From Gammaproteobacteria bacterium (GTDB lineage Bacteria > Pseudomonadota > Gammaproteobacteria > Arenicellales > JAJDZL01), in NCBI GenBank assembly GCA_022823405.1, contig JAJDXD010000051.1, positions 1 through 44,048 of the forward strand: a stretch of DNA of 44,048 nucleotides, written 5' to 3'. Below are positions 16,854 to 24,040 of the stretch, one piece after another. The position numbers and the translations under genes are program-made. The number at the start of each line of letters is the position of its first letter. The first letter of the stretch is position 1. Below the pieces are notes generated by a model. That model was not told where the DNA came from. It worked only from the letters and a program-made list of their open reading frames with translations, and made no database searches.

Positions 16854-16893
16854 GTCAATTGCAATTGACTTTGTGAGTGCAGTAACGAATATT
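16854..16893 (+). promoter_or_regulatory. Candidate trpGDC promoter overlapped by a 16-bp perfect palindrome
   Basis: GTCAATTGCAATTGAC at 16854-16869 is a perfect 16-bp palindrome. Its right arm contains most of a TTGACT -35 element (16865-16870). After a 17-bp spacer comes AATATT (16888-16893), four of six matches to the -10 consensus. This would start transcription about 55 nt before the trpG ATG. A dimeric repressor bound to the palindrome would block the -35. The sequence does not resemble the E. coli TrpR operator core. Confidence 0.45.
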
Positions 16894-16954
16894 CCCAAAC
16901 ATTAGGATTTCACATCGCCGTATAGCACAACGGAGTGCGCGCGGAGTCAATTTC

Positions 16955-17533
16955 ATGCTTCTATTGATTGACAACTACGATTCTTTCACCTACAACTTGG
17001 TTCAATATTTGGGCGAGTTGGGGCATCAGTCAACTGTCGTTCGCAACGATGCTATTGAGGTCGATGAAATCGAGAATTTAGCACCGTCTGGCATCTTAAT
17101 TTCGCCTGGTCCCTGCACTCCGAATGAAGCGGGTATTTCGATTGCTGCAGTTGAGCGTTATTCAGGAAAACTACCCATCCTCGGTGTATGTCTGGGACAT
17201 CAAAGCATTTGCCAGGCTTTTGGCGGTGAAATATTGAGAGCCGACCAGGTAATGCACGGCAAAGTTTCCGATATTTATCACAACTGTGAGGGCCTTTTTG
17301 ACAATATTCAAAATCCGTTTACTGCGACCCGTTACCATTCACTGATCGCACAGCGGAAAAGTTTGCCTGAATCGTTGGAAATTACCGCCTGGACAAGTGA
17401 CGGTATCATAATGGGCGTAAAACATAAGCAGCACCATGTTTATGGCGTTCAATTTCATCCGGAATCATTTTTAACAGATTGTGGCCACGATCTACTGCGG
17501 AACTTTCTAAGGTTGAGCAATCTTTCTGTATGA
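16955..17533 (+). CDS. trpG: Anthranilate synthase component II (glutamine amidotransferase)
   Basis: A 192-aa class I glutaminase that supplies ammonia to TrpE. It begins LLLIDNYDSFTYNLVQYL, the family signature. The catalytic triad is Cys79 in GVCLGHQ, His168 and Glu170 in FHPESF. The oxyanion-region motif SPGPCTP is at 50-56. GGAG at 16943-16946 lies 8 nt before the ATG. In some bacteria the same subunit also serves p-aminobenzoate synthesis as PabA, and I see no second copy here to separate the roles. It heads the trpGDC cluster, with trpD 16 bp downstream. Confidence 0.96.
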   Translation: MLLLIDNYDSFTYNLVQYLGELGHQSTVVRNDAIEVDEIENLAPSGILISPGPCTPNEAGISIAAVERYSGKLPILGVCLGHQSICQAFGGEILRADQVMHGKVSDIYHNCEGLFDNIQNPFTATRYHSLIAQRKSLPESLEITAWTSDGIIMGVKHKQHHVYGVQFHPESFLTDCGHDLLRNFLRLSNLSV

Positions 17534-17549
17534 GCGAATCAACAATGTG

Positions 17550-18566
17550 ATGGATATCCAGGGAGCCCTAAATCGAATTACTGCCGGTCATAACCTGACT
17601 GGTGCTGAAATGCTGGACATCATGCGTCAGATAATGACGGGACAACTGACCGCATCACAGATTGGAGGCTTTTTAATTGGTCTTCGCATGAAGGGTGAGT
17701 CCATTGAAGAAATTACCGCTGCCGCGAATGTGATGCGCGAACTGGTCACAAGCGTGCGAGTTGATGTGCCACACCTCATTGATGTTGTCGGCACAGGTGG
17801 CGATGGAACATCTTCTTTCAATGTATCAACCGCTTCAGCATTTGTTGCCATAACTGCGGGTGCACATGTTGCAAAGCACGGCAATCGAGCCGCCTCCAGC
17901 AAAAGTGGAAGCGCAGATTTGCTTGAGCAAGCGGGTGCTCGAATTGATTTGACTTCCGATCAAATTGCCGACTGTGTCAGGAAAACAGGATTTGGATTCA
18001 TGCTGGCACCAGCTCACCATACGGCAATGAAACACGCTATCGGGGCTAGAAGAGAGCTAGGCGTTAGGACAATATTCAATGTTTTGGGTCCACTGACCAA
18101 CCCTGCCCATGTAAAAAGTGAGATGATGGGTGTTTTCAGTGCTGATTTGGTTGAACCTTTGGCGCATGTCCTGAAGAAATTGGGCTCGGAACACGTTATG
18201 GTCGTTCACTCTGATGATGGAATGGATGAAATCAGTGTTGGGAGTTCAACTAAGGTGGCTGAACTGAAAAATGGTGAAGTTAAATCTTATTCGATCAACC
18301 CCGAACAGTTTGGTATTCCCTTGTATTCCTTGGATAATGTTGCTGTTTCAAATCCCGGCGAGAGCCTCTCAGTGATTCGTTCCGTATTTGCAGGGGAAGA
18401 GTCAGCGGCGTCCGCGATAACCGCAATGAACGCTGGCGCGTCAATCTATGTTGCCGGACTTGCGGAAGATCTTGCTGGCGGGATCGGTCGTGCTCAGGAG
18501 TTGCTTCGATCCGGTGAAGTAGCTGTCAGGTTTGACCAATATGTGGAGTTCACAAACAGTTTCTAA
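17550..18566 (+). CDS. trpD: Anthranilate phosphoribosyltransferase
   Basis: A 338-aa cytosolic enzyme that attaches phosphoribosyl from PRPP to anthranilate, the second step of tryptophan synthesis. Conserved elements are the PRPP-binding GTGGDG, NVSTASAF, KHGNRAASSKSGSADLLE, APAHHTAMKHA and LGPLTNPA. It is a free-standing TrpD, not fused to TrpG as in enterics. The ATG at 17550 is preferred; a GTG one codon earlier (17547) is possible. Length is normal for the family. Confidence 0.97.
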   Translation: MDIQGALNRITAGHNLTGAEMLDIMRQIMTGQLTASQIGGFLIGLRMKGESIEEITAAANVMRELVTSVRVDVPHLIDVVGTGGDGTSSFNVSTASAFVAITAGAHVAKHGNRAASSKSGSADLLEQAGARIDLTSDQIADCVRKTGFGFMLAPAHHTAMKHAIGARRELGVRTIFNVLGPLTNPAHVKSEMMGVFSADLVEPLAHVLKKLGSEHVMVVHSDDGMDEISVGSSTKVAELKNGEVKSYSINPEQFGIPLYSLDNVAVSNPGESLSVIRSVFAGEESAASAITAMNAGASIYVAGLAEDLAGGIGRAQELLRSGEVAVRFDQYVEFTNSF

Positions 18567-18567
18567 T

Positions 18568-19404
18568 ATGTCCAGACCTGCGGATGTCCTAACGTCCATT
18601 GTTAAGCACAAGCGGCAGGAGATAGAGGCCGCACGGAAAACAGTTTCAATAGCTGAACTCACCGAACAAGTCCAATCCTATGGCCCGAAACGGGGATTCG
18701 AAAATCGCTTACGTGCACATATGGCAAGCGGACGTTCCGGCATAATCGCCGAATGCAAGAAAGCATCACCGAGCAAAGGTGTCATTCGTCCGGAATATGA
18801 TGTTGCACAAATCGCCAGGAGTTATGAGGAAGGTGGCGCAAGCTGTCTTTCAGTGTTGACAGATCAGAAATTCTTTCAGGGATCGGCCGATCACCTTGCA
18901 GAGGCTAAGAAAACTTGCAACCTGCCAGTTTTACGTAAAGATTTCATAATTGATGCGTCTCAGATCCTGGAGTCTCATGCGATGGGTGCGGATTGTATTT
19001 TGCTAATTGTTGCAATTCTGGACCTCGCTGAATTGCAGGACTTCGCGGCGCAGGCGGTTGCACTGAATATGGATGTTCTTGTAGAGGTTCATTCAGAAGA
19101 AGAATTGGAACTTGCGTTGCAGGTTAGCCATGGTATGCTGGGAATCAACAACCGTAATCTGCGCACATTCGAGACCACACTTGAAACCGCTATCAGGTTA
19201 AGCCGACTGGTTCCCAAAGACCGTCTTGTTGTTGCCGAGAGCGGTATTCACAGATCTGAAGATATTGAGACCCTGAAGTCTGCCGGGATTGATGCGTTTC
19301 TCATCGGCGAGTCGTTTATGCGAGCCTCAAACCCTGGAGCTGAACTTGGGCGGATATTTCGTGCTGAACGCTTAATCTACGAATCCGGGGCAGTTATGAG
19401 ATGA
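18568..19404 (+). CDS. trpC: Indole-3-glycerol phosphate synthase
   Basis: A 278-aa TIM-barrel enzyme that closes the pyrrole ring to form indole-3-glycerol phosphate. Motifs are IIAECKKASPSKG, LSVLTDQKFFQGS, LRKDFIID, LGINNRNLRTF, VAESGI and LIGESFMRA. It is monofunctional with no TrpF domain, and no trpF or trpBA lies in the window. The start is set at ATG 18568, one base after the trpD stop. An earlier in-frame ATG (18532) would overlap trpD and add a non-family extension. The stop overlaps the downstream OsmC gene (ATGA). Confidence 0.97.
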   Translation: MSRPADVLTSIVKHKRQEIEAARKTVSIAELTEQVQSYGPKRGFENRLRAHMASGRSGIIAECKKASPSKGVIRPEYDVAQIARSYEEGGASCLSVLTDQKFFQGSADHLAEAKKTCNLPVLRKDFIIDASQILESHAMGADCILLIVAILDLAELQDFAAQAVALNMDVLVEVHSEEELELALQVSHGMLGINNRNLRTFETTLETAIRLSRLVPKDRLVVAESGIHRSEDIETLKSAGIDAFLIGESFMRASNPGAELGRIFRAERLIYESGAVMR

Positions 19405-19814
19405 TGAACGGTAAGGTCGAACTGCTGGAGGGTGTCAATTTTCGCCTCACCTCAGGAAGTGGTCACGTCACCAAGTCAGATGGCCCGGTAGAAGAGGGCG
19501 GGAAGAACGCTGGTATGCGCCCAATGGAGATGGTGCTCTTGGGAATGGGTGGATGTACTGCGTTCGATGTTGCGCAAATTCTTCGAAAACGGCGTCGCGA
19601 GCCGGAACTTCTGGAAATAGACCTCCAGGCCGAACGCGCACAAGAAGTTCCTAAGGTGTTCACTCGGATTCATCTTCATTACCGTGTCAGGGGTGAGGGT
19701 ATTACCGAGGCGGAAGTGAAGCGAGCCATCGAACTATCGCTGGAAAAATACTGCTCGGCAACGCGTATGCTGGCGGAAACAGCCGAAATCTCTTTTGATT
19801 TTCAGCTGCTTTGA
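19401..19814 (+). CDS. OsmC/YhfA-family protein
   Basis: A 137-aa OsmC-fold protein. It contains NAGMRPMEMVLLGMGGCTAFDVAQIL, with the conserved glycine-rich cysteine motif (GGCTA) that supplies one redox cysteine, and EKYCSATRML, which supplies the second. OsmC relatives are thiol-dependent peroxidases or stress proteins, while the YhfA branch is less well defined. The trpC-OsmC adjacency resembles Pseudomonas, where vfr (a crp homologue) sits between them; vfr is missing here. Two in-frame ATGs (19401, 19404) are equivalent, the first overlapping the trpC stop. Confidence 0.88.
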   Translation: MMNGKVELLEGVNFRLTSGSGHVTKSDGPVEEGGKNAGMRPMEMVLLGMGGCTAFDVAQILRKRRREPELLEIDLQAERAQEVPKVFTRIHLHYRVRGEGITEAEVKRAIELSLEKYCSATRMLAETAEISFDFQLL

Positions 19815-19857
19815 TTATGGTTAGGCGTAACCATTTAATTTAACAAGCGGAATCGTC

Positions 19858-20937
19858 ATGCAGAATATTGTCAATTGGTTTCGTCGCCAACTGAATAATC
19901 CGCAAATCATCATTCTTGCGGTCATTCTGCTTGTCCTGTTTGCTCTCATCATTTTTGCTGGGAACATGATGGCACCGGTTATCGCAAGCATTGTGATTGC
20001 ATACATACTGGAAGGCGGAGTCAAAATGTTCGAAGTGGTTAAGGTGCCGCGTTTGGGTGCGGTACTGATCGTACTCGGGGGCTTTGTCATTCTCTGCTTC
20101 GCGCTGATATTTGGTATTTTGCCTTTGGTCAGTGCTCAGGCACTGCAATTGGCGAGTCAGATTCCTAGCTGGGTTGCTGATGTACAGACTGCACTGCTGC
20201 AATTGCCAGAGCGATACCCAGACATCATTTCCGAAACGCAGGTTCGAAATTTCATTAGCACGACAGCCCAGTTTGTGACCCAGTTAGGTCAGGAAATTGT
20301 GGTAGCTTGGTCAGCTTCATCAGTTACTGGAATCATATCAGTGGTAATTTACGTGATTCTGGTACCCATCATGGTGTTCTTCTTTCTGAAAGATAAAACC
20401 AAAATTACCGGTTGGCTTGTCAACTTTCTACCTGACAAAGATCATGGCCTTACGATTACAGTTTGGCATAACGTGAATCGACAAATGTCGAATTACATTC
20501 GAGGCAAATTCTGGGAGATCTTAATCGTTGGAACTGTAACTTATGTGACATTTTCCATTTTCGGTCTTCAATACACTGCGCTGCTGAGTGTGATTGTTGG
20601 GCTGTCCGTACTGATTCCATTTGTCGGTGCAGCGGTGGTTACCATTCCTGTGATCGCAGTGGCAGCAGTTCAGTGGGGGTTCAGCCCCGAATTTGTATAT
20701 CTGGTACTTGCTTACCTGATCATTCAGATTCTGGATGGAAATGTACTTGTACCGTTGATTTTCTCGGAGGTGAATGATCTTCATCCGGTTGCCATTGTGA
20801 TAGCGGTCATTGTTTTTGGTGGTTTTTGGGGCGTATGGGGTGTATTTTTTGCTATTCCGCTTGCGACGCTGGTGCAGGCAGTTTTACTTGCCTGGCCGCG
20901 CTCTGATTTGGAATACGAAGCCATTGAAAAGAAATAG
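19858..20937 (+). CDS. AI-2E family (PerM-like) membrane permease
   Basis: A 359-aa inner-membrane protein with about seven or eight hydrophobic helices: two near 15-50, one at 62-85, then a soluble central segment and four or five helices from about 155 to 350. Family features include LVPIMVFFFLKDK after the third block, QMSNYIRGKFWEILIVG and the terminal PLIFSEVNDLHPVAIVIAVIVFGG. Members named AI-2E include an autoinducer-2 exporter and putative Na+/H+ antiporters; the substrate here cannot be told. It follows the OsmC gene by 43 bp and precedes the radical SAM gene by one base. Confidence 0.88.
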   Translation: MQNIVNWFRRQLNNPQIIILAVILLVLFALIIFAGNMMAPVIASIVIAYILEGGVKMFEVVKVPRLGAVLIVLGGFVILCFALIFGILPLVSAQALQLASQIPSWVADVQTALLQLPERYPDIISETQVRNFISTTAQFVTQLGQEIVVAWSASSVTGIISVVIYVILVPIMVFFFLKDKTKITGWLVNFLPDKDHGLTITVWHNVNRQMSNYIRGKFWEILIVGTVTYVTFSIFGLQYTALLSVIVGLSVLIPFVGAAVVTIPVIAVAAVQWGFSPEFVYLVLAYLIIQILDGNVLVPLIFSEVNDLHPVAIVIAVIVFGGFWGVWGVFFAIPLATLVQAVLLAWPRSDLEYEAIEKK

Positions 20938-20938
20938 C

Positions 20939-22003
20939 ATGCAACCGGTGACAATTAAAGGAAGAGGCATCAATTCCAATGAAACGGGTCGATTTGAAGA
21001 GTGGACTCGAAGTGACTTTGACGATGGCTGGTATGCTGAACCGCTACCGCCGCTGCGTACTCAAGTCGAAGTCGATTCTGCCCGTACCGTCATTTCGCGA
21101 AACAAATCTCCAGATTTGCCATTTGACCGTTCAATCAACATGTACAGGGGTTGCGAGCATGGCTGTAGCTATTGTTATGCACGTCCGAGTCATACCTATC
21201 TTGGCTTGTCTGCGGGTCTTGACTTCGAGACCCGGTTGTTTGCGAAATTGGATGTGGCCACTCAATTGCGTAGAGAATTGGATAGTCCTTCCTATCGTTG
21301 TAAGCCGATTGCGCTTGGTGCGAATACCGATCCATATCAGCCGATTGAAAAACAGTATCAGTTGACGCGGCAAATTCTGGAGGTGTTGTTGGAATACCGA
21401 CACCCGTTGACGATTACAACAAAGTCGGCATCATTAGTTCGGGATTTGGACCTTTTGGGTGAACTCGCACGATTGAATCTGATTGTGGTCAATTTTTCAA
21501 TCACATCTTTGGATGCAAAGCTGTCGCGTTTAATGGAACCTCGCGCCAGCGCACCGCACAGCCGACTAAAGGCGGTTTCTCAACTGACCTCAAACGGTAT
21601 ACCTGTTACAATATTCTTCGCACCTGTGATACCTGGGTTGAATGAACACGAACTGGAATCAATTTTGGAAATGAGTGCAAACGCCGGCGCGCGTCGAGCC
21701 GAGTGGACAATGGTGCGACTCTCCCATGAGGTCAGGGAACTGTTTCAGCAATGGCTGACGCAGGCATATCCGGACAAAAAAGCCAAAGTTATGAGTTTGA
21801 TTCGCCAGGTGCGCGGAGGCCGCGAGAACGGTACTGAATTTTTCGAACGAATGCGCGGGACGGGTCCGATCGCAGACCTCATTCAGCATCGGTTTGAAGT
21901 TTCGGCAAGAAAATTCAGGTTGGACCGTGAACCGCTTGAGTTAGATCTGACCCAATTTCGACAGAATCCGACTGCCGCCAGGCAGGTATCTATTTTTGAC
22001 TAA
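20939..22003 (+). CDS. PA0069-type radical SAM protein (SplB-like)
   Basis: A 354-aa radical SAM enzyme. The 4Fe-4S motif is CEHGCSYCYA with Cys72, Cys76 and Cys79. Flanking sequence DLPFDRSINMYRG and ALGANTDPYQPIEKQ matches the PA0069/SplB-like group. That group is related to spore photoproduct lyase but occurs in non-spore-formers and has no proven reaction. The start is placed at ATG 20939, directly after the permease stop; an earlier in-frame start would overlap the permease and add a hydrophobic extension foreign to the family. Confidence 0.9.
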   Translation: MQPVTIKGRGINSNETGRFEEWTRSDFDDGWYAEPLPPLRTQVEVDSARTVISRNKSPDLPFDRSINMYRGCEHGCSYCYARPSHTYLGLSAGLDFETRLFAKLDVATQLRRELDSPSYRCKPIALGANTDPYQPIEKQYQLTRQILEVLLEYRHPLTITTKSASLVRDLDLLGELARLNLIVVNFSITSLDAKLSRLMEPRASAPHSRLKAVSQLTSNGIPVTIFFAPVIPGLNEHELESILEMSANAGARRAEWTMVRLSHEVRELFQQWLTQAYPDKKAKVMSLIRQVRGGRENGTEFFERMRGTGPIADLIQHRFEVSARKFRLDREPLELDLTQFRQNPTAARQVSIFD

Positions 22004-22037
22004 ATTCCAGAGAGCTTCGAACTTAAGGATATGAAGG

Positions 22038-23321
22038 ATGGCTTCTGAAAGACAATCACCGCCGTTAGCGATGACGGCATCTGAAACTGCGACCAAAACA
22101 TCAACAGTTCCATCGTCGATTGACCGTACATTGGTAGAAAAGTTGGTGCGAATTGCTGGTAACCCGCCAATTGACATTCAGTTGTGGGATGGTTCAAAGT
22201 GTGTATATGAAGATGGTCCGGCCCGCAATACGATGGAGTTCAAGAACCGATCGGCATTTTATGATGTACTGAAGAGTCGCGAAATCGGATTCGGCGACCG
22301 CTACAGCGACGGTTCCATTGAAGTTCATGGTGATCTCATTGAATTTCTGTGCGATATCTATGAATCACAACGCAAAACGCAGCAGAATCAGACTACCCAG
22401 CTAAATTGGCTCCGTAAACTGACCAGAAAGAAAGCGAGGGACAATACTCTAGCCGGTTCAAAGTCAAACATTCACCACCATTACGACCTCGGTAACGAAT
22501 TCTACACCTTGTGGCTGGACCGCGAGGCGATGCAGTATACCTGTGCTTACTTCGCTCGCCCAGACTACACAATTGAACAGGCTCAGGCTGCGAAAATGGA
22601 ACACGTTTGTAGAAAATTGATGTTGAAACCCGGCCAAACTGTGGTCGAGGCGGGTTGTGGCTGGGGCGGACTCGCGCGTTATATGGCCAGAAACTATGGT
22701 GTGAAGGTCAAGTCCTACAACATTTCTCATGAACAGATTGTTTATGCACAAGAGCGTGCTCAAATTGATGGGCTGAACGAACAGGTCGAGTACATCGAAG
22801 ACGACTATCGCAACATTTCAGGAGAATTTGATGTATTCGTTTCGGTAGGAATGCTGGAACATGTCGGCAAACAGAATTACCAGGTCCTTGGATCTGTCGT
22901 TGACCGATGTCTGTCAAAAGATGGAAAAGCCTTGGTTCACTCGATTGGTCGAAACGTACCTGAATTAATGAGTGCCTGGATTGAGAAACGGATTTTTCCA
23001 GGTGCTTACCCTCCGACCATCCGCGAGATGATGGATATTGTCGAGCCTTACAATTTTTCGGTGCTTGATATCGAAAATCTGCGCTTGCATTACGCTGAAA
23101 CACTGCGACACTGGCTCGCCCGATTTAACGAAAATGAAGATACGGTGAGAAGCATGTTTGATGAACAGTTTGTCCGAGCTTGGCGACTGTATCTTTCAGG
23201 TTCAATTGCTGCTTTCCTTGTGGGTTCATTGCAATTGTTTCAGATGGTGTTCACCCGCGGGTCGAACAATGAGGTTCCAATAACGCGTGAGCATCTGTAT
23301 CCGATGTCAGATCAAATATGA
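22038..23321 (+). CDS. cfa: Cyclopropane-fatty-acyl-phospholipid synthase
   Basis: A 427-aa enzyme that transfers a methylene from SAM to the double bond of membrane phospholipid acyl chains. The N-terminal lipid-interacting domain spans about 30-130. The methyltransferase domain begins IHHHYDLGNEFY (145-156), with LDREAMQYTCAYF, the SAM site EAGCGWGG (204-211) and FVSVGMLEHVG. The C-terminal ERI/YAETLRHW signature is also typical. The ATG at 22038 has AAGGA upstream. Its stop overlaps the next gene by ATGA. Such modification usually accompanies stationary phase or acid stress. Confidence 0.95.
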   Translation: MASERQSPPLAMTASETATKTSTVPSSIDRTLVEKLVRIAGNPPIDIQLWDGSKCVYEDGPARNTMEFKNRSAFYDVLKSREIGFGDRYSDGSIEVHGDLIEFLCDIYESQRKTQQNQTTQLNWLRKLTRKKARDNTLAGSKSNIHHHYDLGNEFYTLWLDREAMQYTCAYFARPDYTIEQAQAAKMEHVCRKLMLKPGQTVVEAGCGWGGLARYMARNYGVKVKSYNISHEQIVYAQERAQIDGLNEQVEYIEDDYRNISGEFDVFVSVGMLEHVGKQNYQVLGSVVDRCLSKDGKALVHSIGRNVPELMSAWIEKRIFPGAYPPTIREMMDIVEPYNFSVLDIENLRLHYAETLRHWLARFNENEDTVRSMFDEQFVRAWRLYLSGSIAAFLVGSLQLFQMVFTRGSNNEVPITREHLYPMSDQI

Positions 23322-23695
23322 ATGACGCAGGTTCTAGTGCTCGTGAGGAACTCGATGAACTGGTCAGGCAGATTCGAGAATTTGTTGATGAGCGAGACTG
23401 GGAACAGTTTCACTCGCCAAAAAATCTGTCCATGGCGTTGGCGGTGGAGGCGGCCGAGTTGGTTGAGATTTTTCAGTGGATGACAGAGGAAGAAAGTTCC
23501 GATTTGAATGACCGCGATCGGAGAAGGGCCGCCGAAGAAATTGCTGATGTCATGACTTACCTGATTCGTATTTCTGACCGGCTAAATATTGATCTGCTGA
23601 GTGCGGTGGAACAAAAGCTCGCTACCACCCGACAAAAATATCCGGTCGAACTAGTGCGCGGTAGTTCCCGAAAATATTCCGAATACAAGTCTTGA
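23318..23695 (+). CDS. MazG-like nucleotide pyrophosphohydrolase
   Basis: A 125-aa all-alpha NTP pyrophosphatase of the short MazG/iMazG (RS21-C6-like) group. Visible elements are RDWEQFHSPKNLSMALAVEAAELVEIFQW, with the EAAEL metal-binding helix, and EEIADVMTYLIRI, giving the ExxE...ExxD pattern. Members hydrolyse (d)NTPs such as dCTP to monophosphate plus pyrophosphate, protecting the nucleotide pool. The exact substrate is inferred. It overlaps cfa at its 5' end and the DUF2007 gene at its 3' end, suggesting one transcript. Confidence 0.88.
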   Translation: MNDAGSSAREELDELVRQIREFVDERDWEQFHSPKNLSMALAVEAAELVEIFQWMTEEESSDLNDRDRRRAAEEIADVMTYLIRISDRLNIDLLSAVEQKLATTRQKYPVELVRGSSRKYSEYKS

Positions 23696-24009
23696 GACGA
23701 GTATACATCGCCGACAATTTGGCTGACGCACATCTCGTCAGTAATCTGATTCAAAGTCACGGCATTGAAACGCATGTGTTTAATGAATTTTCACATGGTG
23801 CTGTCGGCGAATTGCCGTTTACACATACCTGGCCAGAGGTTTGGGTGAAAAATGATCGCGATGAATCTCGGGCACTAGAAATTGTGGAAACCCGCGAAAT
23901 CAGACCGTATACCTCCGACGAGTACATCTGCAAAAACTGCGAGCAGCCAAATCCAGCGAACTTCGACATCTGCTGGAATTGTTCTGCCAGTCTGAATCAG
24001 ACGGATTGA
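23692..24009 (+). CDS. DUF2007 signal-transduction-like protein with C-terminal zinc ribbon
   Basis: A 105-aa small cytosolic protein. Residues about 1-70 match the DUF2007 fold (VYIADNLADAHLVSNLIQSHGIE and VWVKNDRDESRALEIV), a ferredoxin-like domain related to PII-type folds. Residues 79-98 hold CKNC-x11-CWNC, a probable zinc ribbon. The function is unknown. The start is TTG at 23692, overlapping the TGA of the MazG-like gene by two bases. No ATG fits the family start RRVYIAD. Confidence 0.82.
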   Translation: MRRVYIADNLADAHLVSNLIQSHGIETHVFNEFSHGAVGELPFTHTWPEVWVKNDRDESRALEIVETREIRPYTSDEYICKNCEQPNPANFDICWNCSASLNQTD

Positions 24010-24040
24010 AGGAGTCTGTTGTTCATCAGTCCAATCGAGT

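Noticed and set aside
16894..16954. Tryptophan attenuator leader peptide before trpG
   Set aside because: No short frame with consecutive Trp codons is present here, nor in the gap before trpE.
16755..16954. tRNA gene or att site between parE and trpG
   Set aside because: No cloverleaf or TTCGA-type T-arm can be folded, and no direct repeat flanks the accessory block.
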